A DNA stretch of 64,000 bases, taken from positions 1 through 64,000 of the forward strand of contig JAIQDT010004976.1 of NCBI GenBank assembly GCA_021521415.1. The letters are read 5' to 3'. The translations under genes and the position numbers were made by a program. Source of the DNA: Bidens hawaiensis. Lineage: Eukaryota; Streptophyta; Magnoliopsida; Asterales; Asteraceae. Positions within the stretch are counted from its first letter, which is position 1. Every line of letters begins with the position of its first letter. The notes below the pieces were generated by a model. That model ran no database searches and was not told the origin of the DNA. It worked only from the letters and a program-made list of their open reading frames with translations. This document shows, piece by piece, positions 32,111 to 43,415 of this stretch.

Positions 32111-32896
32111 CTCGGAATCTTATCTACGATATAATTTGTTGATATAGGTGATATAAGCGTATTCAATTGATGCATTTCATTGATGAATTGATTGAGTGTA
32201 ATTGGAAATTTGAGAAACAGAGACTGTTTAAACAAGAATTGAACCTGTTTGTTATGAGTTTGTGTGTTCGGACTAGGATAGTAAGGTTCGGATTTGGTTT
32301 AAACTTAGTTTGATCTAAGTTTTAAGTGTTTTAGGTGTGATTCAGACGAGTTTGAAGTTTGAAATTGAAAGTTTGAACTGTTGAAGATTCATTCGTTAAG
32401 ATGAAGACTCATTCGTTAGGTTGAAGACTGATTCGTTAATGGATAAACCGCCTATTCGTTAAACCCTAACTGTTCATTCGTTAAAACTCAATCTCATTCG
32501 TTAAAACCTTATTCACTAAATCCTATTCACTAAACCTTTTTCGTTAAGCCACATTCGTGTCATATTCGCTAAAGTCCATTCGTTAAGTCTTGCTCGCTAG
32601 GACTCATTCGTTAAACCATCTTTAACGAATATCTAAGTCTTGGACTCATTCGTTAGTAAACCATCTTTAACGAATATCTAAGTCTTGCTCGCTAGGACTC
32701 ATTCGTTAAAGTAAACCATCTTTAACGAATATCTCATATCTCATTCGTTAAAGTAATTCAACGAATAACTCATTCGTTAAAGTAATTCGTTAAATTTCTT
32801 TCTCATTCGTTACTGTGTCCATTCGTGTGAACAGTAAACAAATAACTTTGAAACTTTGACAACTTTAATCCTTGAAGTTTAAACAGTTGGTTCATT
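32111..32896 (+). repeat. SIRE-B leader with ATTCGTTA word array
   Basis: The untranslated leader between PBS and gag. From about 32388 to 32830 it consists largely of short phrases built on CATTCGTTA. It contains a tandem unit of about 60 bp (ACCATCTTTAACGAATATCT, then AAGTCTTG or GCTCGCTAGGACTCATTCG), repeated near 32590, 32660 and 32710. No coding sequence is supported. Confidence 0.85.
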
Positions 32897-35800
32897 ATGG
32901 CTGCACAGAACACGTCTTACTATGCGTTAGCGTCTCAGAACGTATTACTACAACAAATACTAACCATGGACAATGAGATCGTAAGTCATAACAAATGTCC
33001 CAAGTTGTTAAAACTGTCAGATTTTGCTCGTTGGGAACCGAGGTTCCGTGCTCACTTGGGATCTGTGCATCCTAGTAGTGTCCGGTTTCTCGATGATGTA
33101 TATTCAGCACCATTGATTGGTAATAAATGCAGGATGGACTTCCGAAACCATTTAAAGAATGTGAGACTCAACAACTTAAGGATTTTGAAAGTGAAACAAA
33201 AGCATACTCAACTCTTACCATGGCTTTACCAGAACACATTTTTCATCAATACAGTACTATCAAAGTCTGTGCTTCTTTGTTCACAACGTTGAAAACAAAG
33301 AAGTTTGCGAAACACTCTTGAAAGCAAAAAGACTCTTGTAAAATTTCAATTTCGAAATTTTATTTGATGCAAAATGAAACGGTGGAAGAGATGATTAACC
33401 GTTTTAGTCATCTGATTGTTGAGATGTCTAGTGTCGATCTTGAGCCAACAGAACAAGATAAGATCGAGATGATTAACCGTTTTAGTCATCTGATTCTTAT
33501 TCAACTTTCTTGTTCGTGTTAAAAGAGAACGGTTTCTTTCAGAACTCTGAACTTACAGCTGTGCAATTCATAAACAAGATTGAAGAAAGGGAATTTGATA
33601 TCAAATGTCAAAATACGTTGAAGGAGAATCAAAACCATCAGTCTTCAACCCAAAACCCTTTACTTTATGGAGGTGCATTGCCAGCAAATAATGCTTCAAG
33701 TTCAGTGCCAATCAATGCATTCTTTGCTCAATCCCAAGAGGATTCTAATGTAAACAGTCCACCTAATGTATGTTTTATGGCTAGTGGTGCGACTACAAAC
33801 TCAAATGCTCATGCATCAAGCTTGACTAAGGTAAATCTGCAAGAAGCTGAACAACAGTTCGCTTTTATATGTGCGTTCATGACCTCTTATGAATAGCTGG
33901 TTGGAAGCAAGATCGCTTCGAGCGACCTCACAGATGAAGATTATGATCAAATCGACCCGGACGATCTTGAGCTAATGGATTTAAAATGGAACATGGCTAT
34001 GATCTTTTGTAAAGTCAAAAGGTTTATGCAACGAACGGGAAAAGATCTTCCTACATTGAACAAAAGGGTCGGGTTTGATAAGCTGAAGGTAAAATGTTAT
34101 AATTGCGGTGAATTTGGCCATTTTGCCAAAGAATGTGACAAGCCGAGGAAAGACTATTCTGGCTCACGCAATTCTGAACGTTCTTTAGGAAAGAATTCAT
34201 CTGGTGGGGATAAGAGTAAATCTGCTGTATCTGGTGATCAAGACAAATCTTCTACTACTCAAGCTTTAGTGGTCAATGAAGTAGTTGATTGGTCTCAACG
34301 TTTGTTGGGAAATCAAGCAAACGTGGCTATTGTTGAACCAGTGGAGAAATTTGAAGATGCCAGCAGTGATAATGTATCAGAGGGAAGTGATTCGTCTGAC
34401 TCTGAGACTGATACTGATCAAAGTCTGTCGTCTCAAACTGAATCAATCTCTGTGAAAGCTGAATCTTATGCTTGTATGGCTAAGATTGATGAGGTATGTC
34501 AAAAATCTTAATCTAATGTATCTGAACCGTCATCAAAAGTGAATGATTGTGCTGTATTAAAAGTCAAACTTGAAACAGCATTAACTCAGAACAATACACT
34601 CACAAAAGATCACTTTATGATCAATGAATGCTACAAACAGAAGATAAAATTGCTAGAGCAATCAACTCTGAAAATTCAAAAACTGTCTGAAAGCAATCAT
34701 GATTTTAAAGCTAAAGTTCATTGTAAAATTATTGAATTTGATCAACATTTGAAGGAGATTCTTCGATTCCGAACCTGTATTTCCAATCTTGAAAATGAAA
34801 TAATGGAATTGAATAATAAGCTTGGAAAATTTAGAGATTCTTCATTTCTTTTGAATGAAATAATTGAGGTTAATCATTCACATAAGAAAAATGGAAAAGC
34901 AGGTTTGGGTTACGTCGAAATTCCACCTCCTTTTAAACATGATTACAGTAGCATTCCCGATGTGGAAAAATTTTCAAATATGTCTACTGATAAATCTGAA
35001 AGTGTTGATACAACTGGTCCTGCTCGTGAACCAATTCATATCGAAAGTAAAAAGGTTTTCACCAAAAACGAATTGGATGGTTCAATCGAGGAGTTGTCTG
35101 AACCAAATGTTATTGTCAAAAACAAAGATATTCCAATTGACAATCATATTCTGTGTGAACCCGAAGATTTTGAACAAGCTGTGTATGGTTCAAAGACTTC
35201 GGGTGTTTCTTCAAACACATCAAAAGTTCCTAAGGTAAATCCTAAAGTAATTCCTAAGGAAAAATCTAATGTATCTCAATCAGACAAGCCTTCGGTGTCT
35301 GATGAGGAGTTGATGCGATTCGTTAATCCTCAACTGAAATCATCAAATGGAAAAGTATTTAAAATAAAGGGTTTGTCAAAAGTGTTTTCTGACAAAGAAG
35401 TTTCTTTGAATTTTCTTAAACCTGAAATGATTGAAAATGTATTTAAGGATGACACTTCACAAATGACTGAACTTGAACAAAAATTTTATCAATCAAAAAT
35501 TGTTAATGTTCAAGAAAAACCAAAAATTAATGTTTTTAAACCTATCACTTTCATAAAATTGTCAGGTTTGGAAAATTCTTCGAATTTAACAAATCTTGAA
35601 TTCTGTAAGAAAAGAAAGGGTTTAAAACACGAAACACCGAAGAAAGTTACATTTGAGAAACCCAAAGATGATGTTCATAAATCTTTGCTATCAAAGACTA
35701 CATGTACTTCACCACAAAACACTTTGGACTCTCGATTATGTTTCAAATGTGGTGAACCGGGTCATGTTTCTAAAAAGTGCAAAGCAAAGATTGATGATAT

Positions 35801-36122
35801 CAAAGACTCATCAATTCGAAAGATTCATTCATTATCATACTTAAAAGAAAATCGAGTTGATGAGTGTGTTATAATGTATTCGAATATTAATCCGAAGAAA
35901 GTTATTCGGATTGATTCGGATAATGAAGCAACCAAATGTGTTGATCGTGCTCAACCAATTTGTTCAACTGTTGATTCGGGAAGAATACGTGATGGATACT
36001 TAAAGAAGAAAACTAAGAAAACCATCACATATTCTCAAGTCTCGAATGTTGGAGTTAATTTAAATGATTCTCCTAAAGTATCAAAGGGAGAGCCCAAGGC
36101 TGAGGCTTGGGCTGCTTTTTGA
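32897..36122 (+). pseudogene. SIRE-B gag (broken)
   Basis: Gag would form the virus-like particle. ATG 32897 gives MAAQNTSYYALASQNVLLQQ and a capsid-like stretch. A frameshift near 33125 shifts to FKECETQQLKDFESETKAYS, and a further break follows at 33321. From 33510 one frame holds to the end, interrupted by TAG 33894-33896 and TAA 34509-34511. It contains the knuckle CYNCGEFGHFAKEC (about 34097-34138), a Ser/Asp-rich linker (34340-34470), a long helical region (34539-34900), and a second knuckle CFKCGEPGHVSKKC (about 35740-35780). Gag ends EAWAAF with TGA at 36120-36122. A 28-bp word (GATGATTAACCGTTTTAGTC...) is duplicated at about 33390 and 33466. Copy C shares the same architecture. Confidence 0.9.
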
Positions 36123-36127
36123 ACTAA

Positions 36128-36148
36128 TCATTTTACTTGTTTGTGCAG
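36128..36148 (+). promoter_or_regulatory. Possible 3' splice site at the gag-pol junction
   Basis: Between the gag stop and the pol frame lies TTTTACTTGTTTGTGCAG (ending 36148), a pyrimidine-rich run ending in CAG; copy C has TTTACTTTGTGTGCAG (ending 55464) at the same place. Pol is preceded by a stop in its own frame, so a spliced message is one way to express it. This is inference from sequence form. Confidence 0.35.
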
Positions 36149-39100
36149 GGTACATCTCGGTCCGTGTCTAATCATATATGGATATTGGATAGTGGATGTT
36201 CTCGGCATATCACCGGCAACTTGGATCTTCTGAATAACATCAAAGATACTCAAGGGGGTTATGTTGTGTTTGCTGGTAACCAAGGAGGAATGATTACGAA
36301 AGAGGGAGAAGTTTCAAATGGACAAGTAACGTTTGAAAAGGTTAATTATTGTGAAAAGGTGGATCATAATCTGTTGAGCGTGTCACAGATTTGCGATAAG
36401 AAATTTACCATTATATTCACCGACAAGGAATGTGTTATTCTTCAATCGGGATACACAATTCCTGAAGACATGGTTGTCATGCGATCACCTCGATCAAATG
36501 ATATTTATGTACTTAACATGAGTGATGATGTACATGTTTCGCCCTCAGCTACTTGCTTTGTATCCAAAGCGACTAAGAAAGATTCTATTCTTTGGCATAG
36601 ACGCATGGGACACATCCAATTACGAAAGATGAACTTTCTAATGTCAAATGATCTAGTGGATGGTGTGTCACTCAAGAATTTCAAGTTCAATGATCACTGC
36701 GTCGCGTGCAAGAAGGGGAAACAAAAGAAGAAATCAAATCCAAGCAAGTCACTAAACACTATTGTTACTCCTCTGGAACGACTTCATATGGATCTCTTTT
36801 GTCCGGTGAACCGTGCTAGTATTGCTGGAGATTTTTACTGTTTTGTAGTAACGGATGATTTCTCACGCTACTCATGGGTGTTATTTATGGGATCGAAGGA
36901 TCAGACTCCTGTCTTAATTCAGAATCTTATCACGAAGATCGAATCACTTTACAAACTGAAAGTGAGACGTATTCATAGTGATAATGGAACTAAATTTAGG
37001 AATAATGTATTGGATTTCTTTTGCATTCAGAAAGGAATTCATCGAGAGTTCGGTGCACCTTATGTTCCTCAACAGAACGGTGTATCTGAAAGAAAGAATC
37101 GTACGCGGATTGAAGCTGCACGTACAATGCTTGCTGATTCAAAGTTACCTGTTCAATTCTGGAAGGAAGCTGTGAATACGGCATGCTATACACTGAATCG
37201 CGTACTAACGGTAAAGAAGCTCAAGAAGACGAGTTACGAGCTTCTGGACAATCGTAAGCCAAACTTAAAGTATTTGGAACCATTTGTGTCCATGTACTGT
37301 TTTGAAGAAAGATTTTGGAAAGTTCGTTGAGAAAGCTTTTGAGGGTTATTTCTTAGGATACAACTCTCCGAAGAAGCGGATTTTCAATATTTCTTTGGGT
37401 TGTGTGGAAGAATGGTATCACGTTGATTGTCAAAGTTATACGACTCCACCAACTGGTACAGGTCCCGATTGGATGTTTGATTACGATCGCTTGTTTAATT
37501 CGTTTACATCAACAATCGATGAAGTACCTGAACACCTCATTCGATCTTATTTGGAAGATCAGTGTCTTCTGAATCCAAGGTTTTCATCGGTCGATGTAAA
37601 TGACTCTCCTAACGTATCAGAAATGCCGAATGTTGTTTCTGAATCTTCCGATGATGCTGATTTTGTGGATTCATCATCTGTCATGATAGATGAAGCTCCT
37701 GAGACTACCGAGCCTATTCTAATCAGTGATGATTCACCGACTGTTTCTTTTGACACAGTGGAGGAAATATCACCAATTTGGGTGATAACGTATCTGTTCC
37801 TACAAATCCTACTTTAAGGATTCATTCACAGCATCCACAGGATCAGATAATTGGTGATGTGAACGACGGGGTTCGTACAAGACACCAATTGGCTAATGTA
37901 TGTGATGATCACGTTGATTATAATGTATCTCCTACTGAGGATTCGATAGTTTGTGCTTATGCGGATTTGCATTCTTCAGGTATTCTCATTATCGCACAAT
38001 ACACCTGCTTCCTATCACAGATAGAACCGACTAGTGTTGCAGTGGCACTCAAGGAACCATCTTGGGTTGAAGCTAAGCAGGAGGAGCTGCAACAGTTTAT
38101 AAGACTGGATGTATGGGACTTAATCAATAAACCCGATCGCGTAAAAAAGGCGATTCCAACTAAATGGGACTTTAAGTGCAAAAAGGACGACCGCGGGGTA
38201 ATCGTGAGAAACAAAGCACGATTGGTCGTACTTGGATACAATCAACAAGAAGGCATAGATTACACTGAAGTATATGCTCCGGTAGCACGACTGGAGGCTA
38301 TACGAATTTTTATTGCCTATGAAGACTACAAAAATTTTAAGGTTCATCAAATGGATGTGAAATCGGCGTTCTTGAATGGAGCTATTCATGAGGAAGTGTA
38401 CGTGAAGCAGCCTCCTGGTTTCAAGGATCCAGACTTTCCCGAGCATGTTTATCGGTTAAACAAGGCTCTTTATGGTTTACATCAGGCCTCGAGAGCCTGG
38501 TACAGCACGTTGGCTGACCATCTAATAGAAAGTGGGTTCATGAGAGGAACTGTGGATTGTACATTATTCTATAAGAACGTGGGTGATGATCTGCTCCTCG
38601 TCCAAATCTACGAGAACGATATTATTTTCGGTTCGACAAATGACATCTTATGTAAAGACTTTGAGAAGACGATGCAGGCAAAATTTGAGATGAGTTCGAT
38701 GGGAGAGATGAGTTTCTTTTTGGGTTTGCAAGTTCACCAGTCTGACACCGGGATCTTTATCCATCAGAAGAAATATGTAAACGATGTCTTGAGCCGATTC
38801 AAGATATCCGATGGCAAAATTCCCTCAACACCTCTTCCCGTTGGTCACAATTTATCACCGGATGAATTGGAGGATACCGTAGATCCAACCCTATATCGAG
38901 CTATGATCGGATCACTTATGTATTTGACTGTATCTCGACCTGATATCATGTTTGCTTTTTGTTTGTGTGCTAGGTACCAATCAAGTCCCCGAGTGACTCA
39001 CCTGGCGGCAGTAAAGCGCATCTTACATTATCTGAGAGGAAATCCTGACATCGGGTTATGGTACCCCAAGGACAATATGTTCGATCTCACCGCCTTTACT

Positions 39101-39571
39101 GATTCGGACTATGGAGGATGCAAGATTAACTTCAAATCTACAATAGCGGGATGTCAATTCTTAGGAAACCGGCTTGTTTCCTGGCAGTGTAAGAAGCAGA
39201 CAACGGTCTCAACTTCAACAACCGAAGCGGAGTATGTGGCGGCCTCGAGTTACTGCTCACAGGTTCTCTGGAACCAGCAACACTTGCGGGATTACGGTTT
39301 GAAGTTCCTTACTACTCCCATTTATATTGATAATTCTGCTGCAATTTCAATCACCAAAAATTCGGTTCACCATTCGAAAACCAAACATATTGAAATCCGT
39401 TATCACTTTATACGTGATTGTTTTGAAAAGAAATTAATATCAATTGATAAAATTCATACGGATTTTCAAAAAGCTGACCTTTATACTAAAGCATTTGATA
39501 AAAGACGTTTTCAATATCTGCTGGGTATAAATGGTTTAAAATCTTTAAAGGATATTCAAAAGCTTGGTTAA
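36128..39571 (+). pseudogene. SIRE-B pol: protease, integrase, RT, RNase H (broken)
   Basis: Pol frame opens after TAA 36125-36127, in a different frame from gag. Protease: WILDSGCSRHITGN (about 36179-36220). GAG-pre-integrase and zinc finger: LWHRRMGHIQ and HCVACKKGK. Integrase core: LHMDLF, IHSDNGTKF and NGVSERKNR (D, D, E kept). A frameshift near 37300 and another near 37780-37815 follow. [38 protein letters not shown]; the catalytic box reads [10 protein letters not shown], so the usual YVDD is YEND and the first Asp is lost. RNase [41 protein letters not shown]. It ends QKLG with a stop at 39569-39571. Downstream is the spacer with hairpins. Confidence 0.93.
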
Positions 39572-40071
39572 ATCATTTTATTTCTTGTTTTCTTTTCGAT
39601 TTTTGTTGTTTTTAGGGGGGAGAAAAATATAAAATCCAAAAATATTATGGTTTCTGTTTGTACAGACAAAATTTAAAAACTCCAAAAACATTCAAATATT
39701 GAAAATTTTCAAAAACAATGAAAAATGCTCCTCAAAATTGAGTTTTGAAGCAAAAAGGGAAAATGATAGTACATTGATGGGATTGATCTAGTACATGAAT
39801 AAATTAGATTAAAAATTACCGTAAGGCCAGCAATATGATATGCAAAGTTAGGCTTGACAGACTATATAGGAACTGATAAGATATAAAGATAATGAATGCC
39901 GAACCTAGTGGAATTACATCTTGAAAGATTGATACTATATCTGATTTAAAGAAAAGTCAAGAGTCAAAATGATTACTGTGTGTGCATGCTTTTATTTTTG
40001 AAGAAAATTCTGCTTTATTTTTATTTTATTTCGCAAAGAAATTCAACTTTATTTATTCTTTATTTTTATTC

Positions 40072-40330
40072 AAATATTGGATCCTCTCATGCGCGATAAG
40101 ATTATCCGACCTGAGGATTAATATTTGGGTATTCTGCTTTATTTTCTTGGTGTTTCGTATAAAATCTTGGACTTTCTCCACGCGATAATACGGGATTATC
40201 CGAATTGAAGGTTAAGATTTTATGCAACTTCAACTTATTTTTATCTTTTTATTTTTGTTGAAATGGAACCTTATTTGCGTGTAGTCATACCGACCTTAAG
40301 GGAAAATTTTTACCTTCTGCTTTATTTTCC
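40072..40330 (+). repeat. Three successive stem-loops after SIRE-B pol
   Basis: Stem 1: AAATATT and ATCCTC (40072-40086) pair with GAGGAT and AATATTT (40113-40126). Stem 2: ATAAAATCTT (40159-40168) pairs with AAGATTTTAT (40214-40223), with an inner GATAAT/ATTATC pair. Stem 3 (about 40262-40312) is weaker: CCTTA with TAAGG around GCGTGTAGTCATACCGACC. The loops share GCGCGATAAG..ATTATCCG-like words. The same three units occur in copy C at 59285-59545. Confidence 0.75.
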
Positions 40331-41024
40331 TTTTATTATTTTTTGCATGAGTCACAGTTAATCAAAATTTGGAAAATCAAAAGAAAAACGTACATGTGAT
40401 ATTCACTGTATAAGAGATAGAAATGTTATATATGATTGATGGGGTCCACATATGGTTTCGTGCCTAATTGAACCAAATTAAAGCATATTGTAAAGTTTCT
40501 GACAAATCTGTGAAAAGTTTAAGAGGACAATTATATCTGCAATCATCGTTGGGTTACGCATATAATAATCATCGAAATTGAAGTGTTACTCAGTGATATT
40601 TTCGTCAATAAGATTCACTGCTCAACTCACAAAAATATGTACTGCTTTAATAGTTTAGTCGTTTATTGTTTTTTTCCGTTATTTGTTATTTGAAAATTTT
40701 CGAAAATCCAAAAAGATTTTTCTTTCTTTTCAATTCTTCTTTAGTTTCGATTTACCAAGCTAGCGAATAAATTCAAAAGAAAAAGAAAAAGATTGATCCT
40801 CAAAAAGTTTTTAAGTTAAATCGTGCTTAATGTATTTACAACTGCTATCAGTTGTATTTTTAATGTAAAAATCTGCTTTAAGTTAAACTTTACCGATCCT
40901 TGATTGATCGGGTATTTTAATGTATGCGATTAAACCATAAAATTGGATTTAATTGATTATTTAATTCATTGTTAAAACCCTAATTGGTTTTAATATTATT
41001 TAATTCCTTAAAAGAGATTTGTAT

Positions 41025-42110
41025 CTCATTCGCTAAGAAAAATTTGGGTGATTCGTTAAAATGTTTAACGAATGTAAAGCCATTCGTTATTTAAACATAA
41101 CGAATGTAGGATATTCGTTTAAACATTTAACGAATGGAATGTTTAATGTATCATTCGTTAAGAATTTTAACGAATAACATTCTCTTTCGTTTGAAACATT
41201 AACGAATAACTTATATTCGTTAAAATTTAACGAATAGATCCTTATTCGTTTAAAAGGTTAAACGAATTAGGACGAATAAGTTAACGAATGAGGCCATTTG
41301 TTAGTTCAAAATTTGAACGAATGACCTCGATTCGTGTGAAATTATTGGGTTAAAATCCCAATGTTTGACGAATGCCGTTTCATTCGCCATTTTGCTATTT
41401 CACATCACCCTAGACGAACTATTGCAAATTTTTCCTAGACTCGTTTGCTTGCTTATTGCTAATATTGATTAACATCGTTACATTCTACAAGTATTAATGA
41501 TCACAATGATATGAGATTCATCGTGGTTTTATGGGTCAATTGATTAATTGAAAATCTAAGTTTGAATCGAATTGTAAACCAATTAGAAAATTCTTAATTG
41601 ATTAAATTCTGGATAAATGACAAATACCTAGTGGTTTAAGCAGGATTCAGATCATTGTTGATAAGGTTAATTTGTAATTGTGATGGATAATCAATGGTTT
41701 CGACGGTGATGTTCATCGCTTTTGACTTTGATTAGTCAAAATTAAAAGTAAATTAACTCTGGTTTAGTCAAAGTGATCATATGAATCAGATTCATTATAA
41801 TAATAACAAATGAAAAATGATTCGTTATCAGTATGACGAATAACTATCTGATTTGTTAAGATAACGAATAGATAGTTAATTTTTATAACGAATTAGAATT
41901 GATTCGTTAAAATAATTGATAACAAATGGAGTGTAACGAATCTAAGCTGATTCGTTTGAATGTTAAACTTGATTCGTTAATTGTAACGAATAAGTTAATC
42001 ATTAAGGGTAATTCGTTACTTGTAACGAATGTACCATTTAATGTACGAATGTCTCATTCGTTTAAACCTTTTAACGAATGAGATTAACATTCGTTAATCA
42101 GATTATTATT
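41025..42110. repeat. ATTCGTTA/TAACGAAT palindromic hairpin array, SIRE-B spacer
   Basis: At least 20 exact half-sites ATTCGTTA or TAACGAAT are visible by eye in two clusters (41025-41390 and 41815-42110), mostly as head-to-head pairs. Examples: ATTCGTTAAA, three bases, TTTAACGAAT (near 41051); ATTCGTTAT, six bases, ATAACGAAT (near 41083); ATTCGTTAA, five bases, TTAACGAAT (near 41154); ATTCGTTAAA, one base, TTTAACGAAT (near 41215). The inner arm bases differ between hairpins but still pair. Confidence 0.93.
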
Positions 42111-42149
42111 TTTAAATATTTTATTAATGTTTGCTCGTATTGAACAGAT

Positions 42150-42691
42150 ATGGCTAACGAGAATATTCAAAACCCTGTTCCCGAGCAACAACCAACAAAT
42201 AATCCTGAGCCACAGCCTGAAATTCAAGTAGAACCAGTTCAAGCTCCCATCATGCTGTCATGGAACAAGAGCCATAATATTTGTGCCTATCTTGAGCCGA
42301 ACTTTGAAGATTATCCGATATTCGGGGGAATGATTAGTTTTCTGATTCGTTCGAGAATCTACAAGGCCATTTCTACCCGTACAGTTGTTTATCAGAAGAT
42401 AATACAAGAGTTCTGGAATACTGCTAAGTTCAATGAAGAAGATGATCAGATAGAAGCGGTTATTCAAGAAAAACGGGTGGTGATTGATATTGGCGTGATC
42501 AGAGACTCACTGGGATTTAATGACACAGTTGATGACAGATGTGAGTTCGATAGAGCGTTGATCAGAGGATTATTTGGCCGTGTAAAGTATAATGGTGATT
42601 TAGGCAGATCTATGTACAACAAAGCGAACTTGTGTGAACAATACAAGTATCTGCTTCACATATTGATTCATTGTCTCGGTGGAGGTAAGGG
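42150..42691 (+). pseudogene. SIRE-B ORF2, N-terminal half (cut by LTR1)
   Basis: ATG 42150 begins MANENIQNPVPEQQ, a Pro/Gln/Glu-rich N-terminus. The conserved domain follows: SHNICAYLEPNFEDYPIFGG, SRIYKAISTRTVVYQKIIQE, FWNTAKFNEEDDQ, VVIDIGVIRDSLGFNDTVDD and KYLLHILIHCLGGGKG. Immediately after GGTAAGGG the sequence changes to LTR1 (TTTAGCGAATGGGG) and a TAG ends the frame. The start is preceded by GTATTGAACAG, a possible splice acceptor. The rest of an ORF2, with the same breakpoint word AAGGG, is at 28270 and 29026, so this gene is split and permuted. Function unknown. Confidence 0.85.
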
Positions 42692-42797
42692 TGTTTAGCG
42701 AATGGGGCTATGGAAAGACCTTATTCGTTAACCTTGTTAACGAATGAGAGGTCTCATTCGTTACTACAGTTATAACGAATCATATAACATTTTTACA
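42692..42797 (+). mobile_element. SIRE-type LTR1, 3' end only
   Basis: TTTAGCGAATGGGG corresponds to a point about 100 bp into the LTR at 44590 (GTTTAGCGAATGGGCC). The fragment contains ATTCGTTA hairpins and ends CATTTTTACA two bases before a primer site. Its 5' end and middle are missing. Confidence 0.7.
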
Positions 42798-42799
42798 AT

Positions 42800-42811
42800 T
42801 GGTATCAGAGC
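42800..42811 (+). other. Second primer binding site for initiator tRNA-Met
   Basis: TGGTATCAGAGC again, two bases after an LTR end, the same spacing as at 32097-32110. It marks the start of a second element's interior. Confidence 0.93.
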
Positions 42812-43084
42812 TGGAAGTTGCTTGTGATACGTGTTCTTCGTGTTCATCAAGTTGTATCGGGTTTGGACTGGATTCATGGATTGATTAATGAATTCATGTT
42901 CGTGAATGAAATTCGAGTCTTCTGTGATAATCTGGTGATTAATTATGATGATTTGAGTGAAAATTGGTTGAAATCAGCCATTGACAGCCATTAATGGTGC
43001 TTGATTTCCATATTCCGATAAAGATATGAGTTTTCCGGCCACCGTAACTGTTTTTTCCGGCGAAACCCGTTTTTCCAGTGGCTA

Positions 43085-43415
43085 CAGTAACGGACTAACG
43101 ACTCATTCGTTAATTTAAATGCTCATTCGTTACGGGGGTTTAACGAATGAGTTATTCGTTAAAGAGTTTAACGAATATGGATTACTTAACGAATGAGACC
43201 TCATTCGTGTACTGTTCATACGAATGAAGGTGATTAACGTATGGAAGACATTTGTTACTAGTGTAAACGAATGAGGTTTTAACGTATGTAGAAATTTGTT
43301 AATGGGTTAACGAATGTGGAGTAACGTATGTACTCATCCGTTAATGAGTTAACTAATGAGACCCATTCGTTCAAAGGTAACGAATGAGGATAGATGTTTA
43401 ACGAATGTGACACTG
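43085..43415. repeat. ATTCGTTA/TAACGAAT array, LARD-like interior
   Basis: Dense ATTCGTTA, TAACGAAT and variant words (AACGTATG, CATCCGTTA), for example CATTCGTTACGGGGGTTTAA followed by CGAATGAG near 43122-43150. Confidence 0.88.

Larger units (their letters stand above)
39572..42149 (+). other. SIRE-B spacer between pol and ORF2
   Basis: About 2.6 kb without a supported gene. In order: an A/T-rich part starting TTTTTAGGGGGGAGAAAAAT (39609); three successive stem-loops (40060-40330); a T-rich part with GTGCCTAATTGAACC (about 40460); a dense ATTCGTTA/TAACGAAT hairpin array (41025-41390); an AT-rich gap; a second array (41815-42110); and a pyrimidine-rich end with ACAG just before the ORF2 start. 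Copy C (58879-61373) is colinear. Confidence 0.85.

Noticed and set aside
41025..42110. Regularly recurring short repeat that might suggest a CRISPR array
   Set aside because: Units are 8-10 bp, occur on both strands as hairpins, have irregular spacing and lie in plant retrotransposon spacers; there are no uniform spacers or cas genes.
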